Notes under the pieces: model-generated | Database searches by the model: none | The model's input: only the letters and a program-made list of their open reading frames with translations | Told to the model about the DNA's origin: nothing | Translations under genes and position numbers: made by a program | Assembly: GCF_009859475.1 (NCBI RefSeq) | Contig: NZ_CP044549.1 | Location: forward strand, 2,852,001 to 2,916,000 | Source: Hydrogenophaga sp. BPS33 | Lineage (GTDB): Bacteria > Pseudomonadota > Gammaproteobacteria > Burkholderiales > Burkholderiaceae_C | DNA: 64,000 bases | Reading direction: 5' to 3' | Part shown: positions 1 through 8,893 of the stretch, piece by piece | Layout of the letters: each line of letters opens with the position of its first letter | Numbering within the stretch: position 1 is the stretch's first letter

Positions 1-1232
1 TGAACGACCAGGTGCCGTGCGAGTGGCTCGACGCGACCGCCATCAGTTACACCATCTACACCAGCGGTACCACGGGCAAGCCCAAGGGCGTGCAGCGCGA
101 CACTGGCGGCTATCTGGTGGCGCTGGCCGCGAGCATGAAGCACATCTTCATGGGGCAACCTGGCGAAACTTTTTTCTCCACCAGTGACATCGGCTGGGTC
201 GTGGGCCACAGCTACATCGTCTACGGCCCGCTGATCGCCGGCATGGCGACCATCCTGTACGAAGGCCTGCCGATCCGGCCCGACGGCGGCATCTGGTGGC
301 GCTTGGTCGAAAAGTACAAGGTCTCGGTGATGTTCAGCGCGCCCACGGCGGTGCGCGTGCTCAAGAAGCAGGACCCGGCCTATCTGAAGCAGTACGACCT
401 CTCCAGCCTCAAAAGCTTGTTCCTCGCGGGCGAGCCGCTGGACGAGCCGACCGCGCGCTGGATCAGCGAGAGCCTGGGTGTGCCCATCATCGACAACTAC
501 TGGCAGACCGAGAGCGGCTGGCCGATCCTGACCATTGCCAATGGCGTGGAGAAGAAGCCCAGCAAGTTCGGCAGCCCGGGTGTGCCCATGTACGGCTACA
601 ACGTCAAGCTGCTGCACGAGTCGACCGGTGAAGAGCTGACCGGTGCGAATCAAAAGGGTGTGGTCGTGATCGACGGGCCGACGCCACCGGGCTTCATGCA
701 GACGGTGTGGAAGGACGACGCGCGATTCGTCCAGACGTACTGGAAAAGCATTCCCGACAGGCTGGTCTACAGCACGTTCGATTGGGGCATTCGCGACGAC
801 GACGGCTATTTCTACATCCTGGGGCGCACCGATGACGTGATCAACGTCGCCGGCCACCGCCTGGGCACGCGCGAGATCGAAGAGAGCATCTCCAGCCATG
901 CCAATGTGGCCGAGGTTGCAGTGGTGGGCGTCGCAGACACGCTCAAGGGGCAGGTTGCCATGGCCTTTGTGGTCGCCAAGGACGCTTCGGCGCTGGGTGA
1001 TGAGTCCAGCCGCCTGAAGCTGGAGGGCGAGATCATGAAACGCGTGGACGAGCAGCTCGGCGCGGTGGCGCGTCCGTCGCGGGTGCGTTTCGTGACCTTG
1101 CTGCCCAAGACGCGCAGCGGGAAATTGTTGCGCCGCGCCATCCAGGCGGTGTGCGAAGGCCGCGACCCGGGGGACCTCACGACCATGGACGATCCCAGCG
1201 CGCTACAACAGATCAGCGACTCATTCCGCTGA
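1..1232 (+). CDS. prpE: Propionyl-CoA synthetase (PrpE-like), C-terminal part
   Basis: AMP-forming acyl-CoA synthetase that activates propionate, or a related short acid, with ATP and CoA. The reading frame is open from the left edge (first whole codon at base 3), so the gene starts outside the window. About 410 residues are visible, and roughly 220 N-terminal residues are missing if it has the usual length near 630. Visible ANL-family motifs are the phosphate loop TSGTTGKPKG just inside the edge, the NYWQTESGWP motif, the hinge motif GRTDDVINVAGHRLGTREIE, and KTRSGKLLRR near the end, whose lysine is the conserved adenylation and acetylation-controlled residue. The spacing and the GETFFSTSDIGWVVGHSYIVY stretch resemble PrpE more than AcsA. 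The specificity is inferred. Confidence 0.88.
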   Translation, partial: NDQVPCEWLDATAISYTIYTSGTTGKPKGVQRDTGGYLVALAASMKHIFMGQPGETFFSTSDIGWVVGHSYIVYGPLIAGMATILYEGLPIRPDGGIWWRLVEKYKVSVMFSAPTAVRVLKKQDPAYLKQYDLSSLKSLFLAGEPLDEPTARWISESLGVPIIDNYWQTESGWPILTIANGVEKKPSKFGSPGVPMYGYNVKLLHESTGEELTGANQKGVVVIDGPTPPGFMQTVWKDDARFVQTYWKSIPDRLVYSTFDWGIRDDDGYFYILGRTDDVINVAGHRLGTREIEESISSHANVAEVAVVGVADTLKGQVAMAFVVAKDASALGDESSRLKLEGEIMKRVDEQLGAVARPSRVRFVTLLPKTRSGKLLRRAIQAVCEGRDPGDLTTMDDPSALQQISDSFR

Positions 1233-1298
1233 GGGGCGGGCTCACCCCGAGAGCGGGGCTGATTTCGCTCGCGGACGATGGCCGCGTGGGTTCGATGT

Positions 1299-1315
1299 AA
1301 GTATCATTCATGCTT
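1299..1315. promoter_or_regulatory. Candidate autoregulatory operator of the ArsR gene
   Basis: An imperfect 17-bp inverted repeat, AAGTATCATTCATGCTT, with six of eight arm pairs matching, lies in a locally AT-rich patch just before the ArsR-family gene. ArsR repressors usually bind such dyads over their own promoter. The ATG at 1310 falls inside this repeat, which favours the ATG at 1340 as the real start. The operator role is inference. Confidence 0.3.
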
Positions 1316-1339
1316 ATATTCACACGAGCGACACAAGCC

Positions 1340-1714
1340 ATGGAACAAATGATCGCGTCCGAAGGCCAGGTGGAAAAAGTCCGCGTGTTCGAGCTCGCGG
1401 CCGAGCTCTTCGGGGTGCTCGCCACCCCCATGCGGCTGCGCATCCTGAGCGCGCTCTGTGACACGGAAAAGTCCGTCTCCCAGCTGTTGCAGGAAATCGA
1501 CACGACGCAGCCCAATTTGTCGCAGCACCTGAACCTGCTCTACAGGGCCGGTGTGCTGGCCAAGCGCAAGGAAGGCACGCAGGTGATCTACCGTGTGCAA
1601 AGCGAAAAGGCGGTCACGCTGTGCCGCACGGTGTGCACGCAGATCGCAATCGAGATGGACGAGCCCAGTTCCGTGCCGGCCTCCGAGCGGCTCTCGCCCC
1701 GCGCTTCTTCCTGA
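1340..1714 (+). CDS. ArsR/SmtB-family winged-helix repressor
   Basis: Small DNA-binding regulator of 124 residues. The winged helix runs from LFGVLATPMRLRIL through the recognition helix TTQPNLSQHLNLLYRAGVL to the wing KRKEGTQVIYRV. There is no classic metal-binding ELCVCDL motif. Three cysteines are visible, one in SALCDT and two in TLCRTVC, which would allow thiol or persulfide sensing as in the SqrR/BigR branch, although the first cysteine is not at the SqrR position. The start at 1340 (MEQMIASEG) is chosen over 1310 because the upstream ATG lies within a dyad. It sits between prpE and the suc operon, and its target is unknown. Confidence 0.8.
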   Translation: MEQMIASEGQVEKVRVFELAAELFGVLATPMRLRILSALCDTEKSVSQLLQEIDTTQPNLSQHLNLLYRAGVLAKRKEGTQVIYRVQSEKAVTLCRTVCTQIAIEMDEPSSVPASERLSPRASS

Positions 1715-1755
1715 CGGAAGTCGCATCTTGTTGCACGAGGGCATCGCGACGGTGG

Positions 1756-1761
1756 CACAAT
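1756..1761 (+). promoter_or_regulatory. Possible -10 element for the suc operon
   Basis: CACAAT matches four of six bases of TATAAT and lies about 120 bases before the sucA start codon in the 169-base gap after the ArsR gene. No convincing -35 hexamer was found at 16-18 bases, so this is weak. Confidence 0.2.
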
Positions 1762-1883
1762 CGCCCGCTGCAGTCAGGTCCTTCCACAGTCACTGTCGCA
1801 TCCGCCTAACGGTCCAGCCGTGCCGCGGAAGGTTTTTCTAACCAGCTTATGTTTCCTGAAGGGAAACGGAGGTCAGCGGATTT

Positions 1884-4775
1884 ATGAGCGATTCCCAATC
1901 GAACGGGGGCAACGTGTATGTTGCCTACAAGGGCAACTCGTACCTCTTCGGCGGCAACGCGCCGTACGTGGAAGAGATGTACGAAAACTACCTGGACAAC
2001 CCAGGCAGCGTGCCCGAGAACTGGCGCGGCTACTTCGACGCCTTGCAGAATGTGCCGGCCGGTGATGGCACCGACGCCCGAGACGTTCCCCACCTGCCGG
2101 TCATCAACGCCTTCGCCGAGCGCGCCAAACAAGGTGGTACCCGCGTGGTCCAGGCTGCTGGCGCAGACTCCGAACTCGCCCGCAAGCGCACCGCCGTCCA
2201 GCAGCTCATTGCCGCCTACCGCAACGTCGGCGCCCGCTGGGCCGATCTGGATCCGCTGAAACGCGCCGAGCGTGCCCACATCCCCGAGCTCGAACTCTCG
2301 TTCTACGGCTTCACCGATGCCGACCTCGAGACCGTGTTCAACACCAGCAACACGTTCTTCGGCAAGGAAACGATGTCGCTGCGCGATCTGCTGAACGCGT
2401 TGCGCGAGACCTACTGCGGCTCCATCGGCGCCGAGTACATGTACATCACCGACCAGGCGCAGAAGCGCTGGTGGCAGGAGCGCCTGGAAGCCACGCGCAC
2501 CAAACCCGCGTTCAACGCCGAGAAGAAAAAGCACATCCTCGACCGCCTGACCGCGGCCGAAGGCCTGGAGCGCTTCCTGCACACCAAGTACGTCGGCCAG
2601 AAGCGTTTCTCGCTCGAAGGTGGCGAGAGTTTCATTGCGTCCATGGACGAGCTGATCCGGGAAGCCGGCCAGGTCGGTATCCAGGAAATCGTCATCGGCA
2701 TGGCCCACCGCGGCCGCCTCAACGTGCTGGTCAACACCCTGGGCAAGATGCCCAAGGACCTGTTCGCCGAGTTCGACCACACCGCGCCCGAAGACCTGCC
2801 TTCGGGCGACGTGAAGTACCACCAGGGCTTCAGTTCCGACGTGACCACCCCTGGCGGTCCGGTGCACCTCTCGCTCGCCTTCAACCCTTCGCACCTCGAA
2901 ATCGTGAACCCGGTGGTCGAAGGCTCGGTGCGCGCGCGCATGGACCGCCGCGGCGATCCGCTGGGCAAGCAGGTGCTGCCCGTGCTGGTGCACGGCGATG
3001 CGGCCTTTGCCGGTCAAGGCGTGGTGATGGAAACCCTGGCGCTGGCCGAAACGCGTGGCTACAGCACCGGCGGCACGGTGCACCTGGTGATCAACAACCA
3101 GATCGGCTTCACCACCTCCGACCCGCGCGACAGCCGCTCCACGCTGTATTGCTCCGACGTGGTGAAGATGATCGAATCGCCGGTGCTGCACGTCAACGGC
3201 GACGACCCGGAAGCGGTGGTGTTCGCCACCCAGCTCGCGCTGGAATTCCGCATGGCCTTCCAGAAGGACGTGGTGGTCGACATCGTGTGCTTCCGCAAGC
3301 TCGGCCACAACGAGCAGGACACCCCGAGTCTGACCCAACCGCTGATGTACAAGAAGATCGCGGCCCACCCCGGCACGCGCAAGCTGTACGCCGACAAGCT
3401 GGCCGCGCAAGGCCTGGGCGACACGCTGGGCGACGACATGGTCAAGGCCTACCGCGCCGCGCTGGACGACGGCCGCCACACCGTCGACCCGGTGCTGACC
3501 AACTTCAAGAGCAAGTTCGCGGTCGACTGGAGCCCGTACCTGGGCAAGAAGTGGACGGATGTCTCCGACTCCGCCATTCCCATGGCCGAGTGGAAGCGCC
3601 TGTCCGACCGGCTCACGGCCATTCCGGACAACATCACCCCGCACCAACTGGTGAAGAAGGTGTACGCCGACCGCGCGGCCATGGGCCGTGGCGACATCCC
3701 GGTGGACTGGGGCATGGGCGAGCACATGGCCTTCGCATCGCTCGTGGCCAGTGGGTTCCCGGTGCGCCTGTCGGGTGAAGACTGCGGCCGTGGCACGTTC
3801 ACGCACCGCCATGCGGTGATCCACGACCAGAACCGCGAGAAGTACGACGAAGGCACCTACGTGCCGCTGCAGAACGTGGCCGACAACCAGGCACCGTTCG
3901 TGGTGATCGACTCCATCCTGTCCGAAGAGGCCGTGCTCGGTTTCGAGTACGGTTACGCCTCGAACGACCCGAACACGCTGGTGGTCTGGGAAGCGCAGTT
4001 CGGCGACTTCCTCAACGGCGCGCAGGTTGTGGTCGACCAGTTCATCGCTTCCGGCGAAGTGAAGTGGGGCCGTGTGAACGGCCTCACCCTGATGCTGCCG
4101 CACGGTTATGAAGGCCAGGGTCCGGAGCACAGCTCGGCGCGCCTGGAGCGCTTCATGCAGCTGGCCGCCGACACCAACATGCAGCTCGTGCAGCCCACCA
4201 CGGCCAGCCAGATCTTCCATGTGCTGCGCCGCCAGATGATCCGCGGGCTGCGCAAGCCGCTGATCATCTTCACGCCCAAGTCGCTGCTGCGCAACAAGGA
4301 TGCGACCTCGCCACTGTCCGAGTTCACCAAGGGCGGTTTCCAGACCGTCATTCCGGAGCAGAACGCCGACGTGGTGAAGAAGGCCGAGAAGGTCAAGCGC
4401 GTCATCTGCTGCTCGGGCAAGGTGTATTACGACCTCGTGAAGAAGCGCGAAGAGCGCGATGCGGACGACGTGGCGATCTTGCGGGTGGAGCAGCTGTACC
4501 CGTTTCCGCACAAGGTGTTCGGCGCGGAGCTGCGCAAGTACCCCAACGCCACCGACATCGTGTGGTGCCAGGACGAGCCGCAGAACCAGGGCGCCTGGTT
4601 CTTCGTGCAGCACTACATCCACGAAAACATGCTCGATGGTCAGAAGCTGGGCTACGCCGGGCGCACCGCGTCGGCATCACCTGCCGTGGGTTATGCCCAC
4701 TTGCACCAGGAGCAGCAGAAGGCGCTCATCGAAGCTGCTTTCGCCAAGCTCAAGGGCTTCATCCTCACCAAGTGA
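1884..4775 (+). CDS. sucA: 2-oxoglutarate dehydrogenase E1 component
   Basis: Thiamine-diphosphate-dependent E1 of the TCA-cycle 2-oxoglutarate dehydrogenase complex. It decarboxylates 2-oxoglutarate and transfers the succinyl group to the lipoyl arm of SucB. At 963 residues it is near the usual 930-960. The short N-terminal E2-contact segment includes YLFGGNAPYVEEMYENYLD. The active-site stretch is GMAHRGRLNVLVNTLGK, and the ThDP/Mg region runs from VHGDAAFAGQGVV to NNQIGFTTSDPR. The transketolase-like pyrimidine domain includes GRGTFTHRHAV, and the C-terminal domain ends near ILTK. A GGAGGT ribosome site lies 10 bases before the ATG. It is the first gene of sucA-sucB-lpdA-zapE. Confidence 0.98.
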   Translation: MSDSQSNGGNVYVAYKGNSYLFGGNAPYVEEMYENYLDNPGSVPENWRGYFDALQNVPAGDGTDARDVPHLPVINAFAERAKQGGTRVVQAAGADSELARKRTAVQQLIAAYRNVGARWADLDPLKRAERAHIPELELSFYGFTDADLETVFNTSNTFFGKETMSLRDLLNALRETYCGSIGAEYMYITDQAQKRWWQERLEATRTKPAFNAEKKKHILDRLTAAEGLERFLHTKYVGQKRFSLEGGESFIASMDELIREAGQVGIQEIVIGMAHRGRLNVLVNTLGKMPKDLFAEFDHTAPEDLPSGDVKYHQGFSSDVTTPGGPVHLSLAFNPSHLEIVNPVVEGSVRARMDRRGDPLGKQVLPVLVHGDAAFAGQGVVMETLALAETRGYSTGGTVHLVINNQIGFTTSDPRDSRSTLYCSDVVKMIESPVLHVNGDDPEAVVFATQLALEFRMAFQKDVVVDIVCFRKLGHNEQDTPSLTQPLMYKKIAAHPGTRKLYADKLAAQGLGDTLGDDMVKAYRAALDDGRHTVDPVLTNFKSKFAVDWSPYLGKKWTDVSDSAIPMAEWKRLSDRLTAIPDNITPHQLVKKVYADRAAMGRGDIPVDWGMGEHMAFASLVASGFPVRLSGEDCGRGTFTHRHAVIHDQNREKYDEGTYVPLQNVADNQAPFVVIDSILSEEAVLGFEYGYASNDPNTLVVWEAQFGDFLNGAQVVVDQFIASGEVKWGRVNGLTLMLPHGYEGQGPEHSSARLERFMQLAADTNMQLVQPTTASQIFHVLRRQMIRGLRKPLIIFTPKSLLRNKDATSPLSEFTKGGFQTVIPEQNADVVKKAEKVKRVICCSGKVYYDLVKKREERDADDVAILRVEQLYPFPHKVFGAELRKYPNATDIVWCQDEPQNQGAWFFVQHYIHENMLDGQKLGYAGRTASASPAVGYAHLHQEQQKALIEAAFAKLKGFILTK

Positions 4776-4861
4776 ACCGGATGACCGGGCCGGCCCCATG
4801 GCACTGATGCCGTGTGGCTGGTCTGTCCGACGCACCCCACAAAATTCCAGGTAGAACACAC

Positions 4862-6121
4862 ATGGCAATCGTAGAAGTCAAAGTTCCGCAACTCTCCGAA
4901 TCGGTGGCTGAAGCCACCTTGATGACGTGGAAGAAGAAGGCCGGCGAAGCCGTCGCCGCGGACGAAATCCTGATCGAGATCGAAACCGACAAGGTCGTGC
5001 TGGAAGTGCCCGCGCCCGCTGCGGGCGTGCTGGCGGAACTGGTGCAGGGCGACGGCGCGACCGTGGCCGCCGAACAGGTGATCGCGCGCATTGACACCGC
5101 TGCGGTGGCTGGCGCTGCCGCACCAGCGGCCGCGCCCGCACCGGTCGCCGCTCCAACTGCAGCAGCGCCCGCTGCCGTCGCTGCGAGCGCTCAGTCCAAG
5201 GCAGGTGTGGCCATGCCCGCTGCCGCCAAGCTGATGGCCGACAACAACCTGGCTGCCGGTTCGGTGGCTGGCACCGGCAAGGACGGCCGCGTGACCAAGG
5301 GCGACGTGCTGTCGGCCGTGGCCGCGCCCAAGCCTGCCGTTGCGGCTCCGGTGGCGATTTCAACCGGCGCGCCCACCAAGGTGCTGCCGCAAGTGCCGAC
5401 CGTGGCGCCCGACCTGGGCGACCGCCCCGAAGAACGCGTGGCCATGACCCGCCTGCGCGCCCGCGTTGCCGAGCGCCTGCTGCAATCGCAGTCCACCAAC
5501 GCCATCCTGACCACGTTCAACGAAGTGAACATGGCCCCCGTGATGGAGATGCGCAAGAAGTTCCAGGAGAAGTTCGAGAAGGAACACGGCGTCAAGCTAG
5601 GCTTCATGAGCTTCTTCGTGAAGGCGGCGGTGCACGCGCTCAAGAAGTACCCGATCATCAACGCCTCGGTCGACGGCAACGACATCGTCTATCACGGCTA
5701 CTTCGACATCGGCATTGCCGTCGGGTCGCCGCGCGGCCTGGTGGTGCCTATTCTGCGAAATGCCGACCAGATGAGCTTTGCAGACATCGAGAAGAAGATC
5801 GCCGAGTTCGGCCAGAAGGCCAAGGACGGCAAGCTGGGCCTGGACGACCTCACCGGTGGCACGTTCTCCATCTCCAACGGCGGTACCTTCGGCTCCATGC
5901 TGTCGACCCCGATCATCAACCCGCCGCAGTCGGCCATCCTGGGCGTGCACGCCACCAAGGACCGCGCGGTGGTGGAGAACGGCCAGATCGTGGTCCGTCC
6001 GATGAACTACCTTGCCATGTCGTACGACCACCGCATCATCGACGGCCGCGAAGCCGTGCTGGGGTTGGTCGCGATGAAGGAAGCGCTGGAAGATCCGGCG
6101 CGCATCCTCTTCGACATCTGA
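4862..6121 (+). CDS. sucB: Dihydrolipoamide succinyltransferase (E2)
   Basis: Core of the 2-oxoglutarate dehydrogenase complex, 419 residues. An N-terminal lipoyl domain carries the modified lysine in EIETDKVVLE (K44). An Ala/Pro-rich mobile linker follows, then the peripheral-subunit-binding domain (AMPAAAKLMADNNL to GRVTKGDV, about residues 117-150). The C-terminal catalytic domain contains SYDHRIIDG, with catalytic H390 and D394. The start MAIVEVKVPQ matches the family; an upstream in-frame ATG at 4814 would add 16 atypical residues. It lies 86 bases after sucA and is followed by a strong hairpin before lpdA. Confidence 0.98.
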   Translation: MAIVEVKVPQLSESVAEATLMTWKKKAGEAVAADEILIEIETDKVVLEVPAPAAGVLAELVQGDGATVAAEQVIARIDTAAVAGAAAPAAAPAPVAAPTAAAPAAVAASAQSKAGVAMPAAAKLMADNNLAAGSVAGTGKDGRVTKGDVLSAVAAPKPAVAAPVAISTGAPTKVLPQVPTVAPDLGDRPEERVAMTRLRARVAERLLQSQSTNAILTTFNEVNMAPVMEMRKKFQEKFEKEHGVKLGFMSFFVKAAVHALKKYPIINASVDGNDIVYHGYFDIGIAVGSPRGLVVPILRNADQMSFADIEKKIAEFGQKAKDGKLGLDDLTGGTFSISNGGTFGSMLSTPIINPPQSAILGVHATKDRAVVENGQIVVRPMNYLAMSYDHRIIDGREAVLGLVAMKEALEDPARILFDI

Positions 6122-6136
6122 TCGAAAACTTTGCTT

Positions 6137-6162
6137 GCCAACGCCCCGCCAGGGGCGTTGGC
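6137..6162 (+). terminator. Strong hairpin between sucB and lpdA (attenuator-like)
   Basis: Perfect 11-bp inverted repeat GCCAACGCCCC / GGGGCGTTGGC around a 4-base loop, 16 bases after the sucB stop codon and 22 bases before the lpdA start. It lacks a proper T-run (CCTTTG follows), so it probably works as a partial terminator, an RNA-processing signal or a 3'-end stabiliser that sets E2/E3 expression ratio, not as a full stop. The function is inferred. Confidence 0.5.
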
Positions 6163-6184
6163 CCTTTGAATTCAGGAAAACAAC

Positions 6185-7612
6185 ATGTCCCAAGCATTTG
6201 ACGTCGTCGTCATCGGCGGTGGTCCCGGCGGCTACATCGCGGCCATCCGTGCAGCGCAACTCGGTTTCAAGGTGGCCTGCATCGACGAGTGGAAGAACGC
6301 GGCCGGGGGCCCGGCACCGGGTGGTACCTGCACCAACGTCGGCTGCATCCCCAGCAAGGCCTTGCTGCAGTCCTCCGAACATTTCGAGCACGCGAACAAG
6401 CACTTCGCCGACCACGGCATCAGCGCCACCAACGTGAAGATCGACATCGCCAAGATGATCGGCCGCAAGGACACGGTGGTGAAGCAGAACAACGATGGCA
6501 TCCTGTACCTGTTCAAGAAGAACAAGGTCACTTTCTTCCACGGCCGCGGCTCGTTCGTGAAGGCGGTCGAGGCCGGCTACGAAATCCAGGTTGCAGGCGC
6601 AAAGGAAGAGGTCATCACCGGCCAGCAGATCATCGTGGCCACGGGCTCCAATGCCCGCGCGCTGCCGGGTGTCCCGTTCGATGAAGAGACCGTGCTGTCC
6701 AACGACGGCGCGCTGCGCCTCGGCGCCGTGCCCAAGAAGCTGGTGCTGATCGGCTCCGGCGTGATCGGCCTGGAAATGGGTTCGGTGTGGCGCCGCCTGG
6801 GTTCCGAGGTCACGGTGCTCGAAGGACTGCCCACCTTCCTGGGCGCGGTGGACGAGCAGATCGCCAAGGAGGCCAAGAAGGCCTTCGACAAGCAAGGTCT
6901 GAAAATCGAGCTCGGCGTGAAGGTCGGCGAGGTCAAGACCGGCAAAAAGGGTGTGAACGTGGCCTACACCAACGCCAAAGGCGAGGCGCAGAGCCTCGAT
7001 GCCGACAAGCTGGTCATCTCCATCGGCCGCGTGCCCAACACCATCGGCCTGAACGCCGAAGCCGTGGGCTTGCAGCTTGACGAGCGCGGCGCCATCGTGG
7101 TGGACGCGGAATGCCGCACCAGCCTCAAGGGCGTGTGGGCCGTGGGCGACGTGGTGCGTGGCCCGATGCTGGCGCACAAGGCGGAGGAAGAGGGCGTGGC
7201 GGTGGCAGAACGCATCGCGGGCCAGCACGGGCACGTCAACTTCAACACAGTGCCGTGGGTGATCTACACCAGCCCGGAAATCGCGTGGGTGGGTGAGACC
7301 GAGCAGCAGCTCAAGGCGCGCGACGCCAAGTACAAGGCCGGCACCTTCCCATTCCTGGCCAATGGCCGCGCGCGCGCGCTGGGTGACACCACCGGCATGG
7401 TGAAGTTCCTGGCCGATGCCGCCACCGATGAAATCCTGGGCGTGCACATCGTCGGCCCGATGGCCTCCGAATTGATTTCCGAAGCCGTGGTGGCCATGGA
7501 ATTCAAGGCCAGCGCCGAAGACATCGCGCGCATCTGCCACGCACATCCTTCGCTGTCGGAAGCGACGAAGGAGGCCGCGCTGGCGGTGGACAAGCGCACG
7601 CTGAACTTCTGA
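6185..7612 (+). CDS. lpdA: Dihydrolipoamide dehydrogenase (E3)
   Basis: FAD- and NAD-dependent flavoprotein disulfide reductase that reoxidises the dihydrolipoyl arm of SucB. It has 475 residues. The FAD-binding motif VVVIGGGPGGYIAA starts at residue 7, and the redox disulfide is in GGTCTNVGCIPSK (C49, C54). The NAD-binding motif is VLIGSGVIGLEMGSVW, and the C-terminal interface carries the HAHPSLSE motif (H454, E459) that forms the active site across the dimer. It is third in the suc operon, after a strong intercistronic hairpin. A shared E3 may also serve pyruvate dehydrogenase. Confidence 0.97.
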   Translation: MSQAFDVVVIGGGPGGYIAAIRAAQLGFKVACIDEWKNAAGGPAPGGTCTNVGCIPSKALLQSSEHFEHANKHFADHGISATNVKIDIAKMIGRKDTVVKQNNDGILYLFKKNKVTFFHGRGSFVKAVEAGYEIQVAGAKEEVITGQQIIVATGSNARALPGVPFDEETVLSNDGALRLGAVPKKLVLIGSGVIGLEMGSVWRRLGSEVTVLEGLPTFLGAVDEQIAKEAKKAFDKQGLKIELGVKVGEVKTGKKGVNVAYTNAKGEAQSLDADKLVISIGRVPNTIGLNAEAVGLQLDERGAIVVDAECRTSLKGVWAVGDVVRGPMLAHKAEEEGVAVAERIAGQHGHVNFNTVPWVIYTSPEIAWVGETEQQLKARDAKYKAGTFPFLANGRARALGDTTGMVKFLADAATDEILGVHIVGPMASELISEAVVAMEFKASAEDIARICHAHPSLSEATKEAALAVDKRTLNF

Positions 7613-7625
7613 GCCGGCGCAGGTC

Positions 7626-8723
7626 TTGAGCGTTCGCAGCATCTACGAAGCCGCGCTCCGTGAGCGCGGCTACACGTCCGACCCCGCTCAGGAGCGGGCG
7701 GTGGAAGCGCTCGAGCGCTGCGCGTCCGAATGGACGGTATACAAACGCAAGCGTTCCAACTCGCTGAAGAAGCTGTTCATCAACCCCGACATTCCGCGAG
7801 GCGTCTACATGTACGGCGGCGTGGGGCGGGGCAAGAGCTTTTTGATGGAGTGCTTCTTCGAAGCTGTACCGCTGCGCCGCAAGACGCGCCTGCACTTCCA
7901 CGAGTTCATGCGCGAAGTGCACCGCGAGCTGCGCGACCTGCAGGGCCAGGCGGATCCTTTGGACGAACTCGGCGCGCGCATCGCCAAGCGGTACAAGCTG
8001 ATCTGCTTCGATGAGTTCCACGTGGCCGACGTCACGGACGCCATGATCCTGCACCGCTTGTTGAACGCCTTGTTCAAGGCAGGCGTGGGATTCGTCACGA
8101 CCTCCAACTTCCACCCGGACGGCTTGTACCCGGACGGCCTGCACCGCAACCGCATCCTGCCTGCCATCGAACTGCTGAAGGAGCGGCTGGAAGTGCTCAG
8201 TGTGGACAACGGCACCGACTACCGTCGGCGCACCCTGAACCACATCCAGCTCTACCACTGCCCGCTCGGGCCGCAGACCGACGCGGCGATGGAGGAGGCC
8301 TTCCGTGCGTTGGCCGACGTGGGCGACCAGGATCCGGTCATGCATATCGAGGCACGGCAGATTCAAGCGGTCAAGCGCGCCGGTGGTGTGATCTGGTTTG
8401 ATTTCCGCACGCTGTGCGGCGGACCGCGTTCGCAGAACGACTATCTTGAGATCGCGAGCCAGTTCCACACGCTGATGCTCTCGAACGTGCCGCAGATGGC
8501 GGTGCGCCAGGCCTCCGAAGCGCGGCGCTTCACCTGGCTGGTGGACGTGCTGTACGACCGCCGGGTCAAGCTGGTGATGTCGGCGGCGGTGCCGCCGGAA
8601 GAGCTTTATGTCGAAGGCCCGATGTCGCACGAATTTCCGCGCACGGTCTCGCGCCTGACCGAAATGCAGTCGCAGGAATTCCTGTCGCTCGAGCACCGGT
8701 TGGTGGACACCGGCTTGACTTGA
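7626..8723 (+). CDS. zapE: Cell-division ATPase ZapE (AFG1-like)
   Basis: AFG1-family P-loop ATPase of 365 residues. In E. coli ZapE acts at the Z-ring during constriction. Walker A is MYGGVGRGKSF (about residues 62-72) and Walker B is LICFDEFHVAD. The TTG at 7626 is chosen because it gives MSVRSIYEAALRERGY, the normal family N-terminus. It begins 13 bases after lpdA, so it is probably in the same transcript, a common arrangement in Comamonadaceae. Confidence 0.93.
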   Translation: MSVRSIYEAALRERGYTSDPAQERAVEALERCASEWTVYKRKRSNSLKKLFINPDIPRGVYMYGGVGRGKSFLMECFFEAVPLRRKTRLHFHEFMREVHRELRDLQGQADPLDELGARIAKRYKLICFDEFHVADVTDAMILHRLLNALFKAGVGFVTTSNFHPDGLYPDGLHRNRILPAIELLKERLEVLSVDNGTDYRRRTLNHIQLYHCPLGPQTDAAMEEAFRALADVGDQDPVMHIEARQIQAVKRAGGVIWFDFRTLCGGPRSQNDYLEIASQFHTLMLSNVPQMAVRQASEARRFTWLVDVLYDRRVKLVMSAAVPPEELYVEGPMSHEFPRTVSRLTEMQSQEFLSLEHRLVDTGLT

Positions 8724-8790
8724 CCTCACCGGCCCGGGGAACAGCAGCCGCCGTCTCGCCGGCGAGCGTGCATCAGTCCAGAGGCATCAA

Positions 8791-8887
8791 GGGTCCGCCG
8801 GCTGCGCCGGCCCGAGATGCCGTCCCCCTCGAAGCGCCGAAGGCGCGCCACAGAGGGGGAAGCCGCGCAGCGGCGCAGGGGGGTGTT
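8791..8887 (+). repeat. REP-like palindromic repeat, copy A
   Basis: About 97 bp of nested inverted repeats between the convergent genes zapE and the PP2C phosphatase. Inner stems are CCGGC-tgc-GCCGG, GCGCC-gaa-GGCGC and GCCGC-gca-GCGGC, and an outer CCCCCTC/GAGGGGG stem encloses the middle one. A second copy lies inverted at 29532-29627 with only a few mismatches and small gaps. Placement downstream of genes suggests an RNA-stabilising or terminating role, which is inferred. Confidence 0.75.
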
Positions 8888-8893
8888 CTGTAT

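Noticed and set aside
1806..4622. 938-codon open frame on the minus strand
   Set aside because: Antisense shadow of sucA, which has all ThDP-enzyme motifs.
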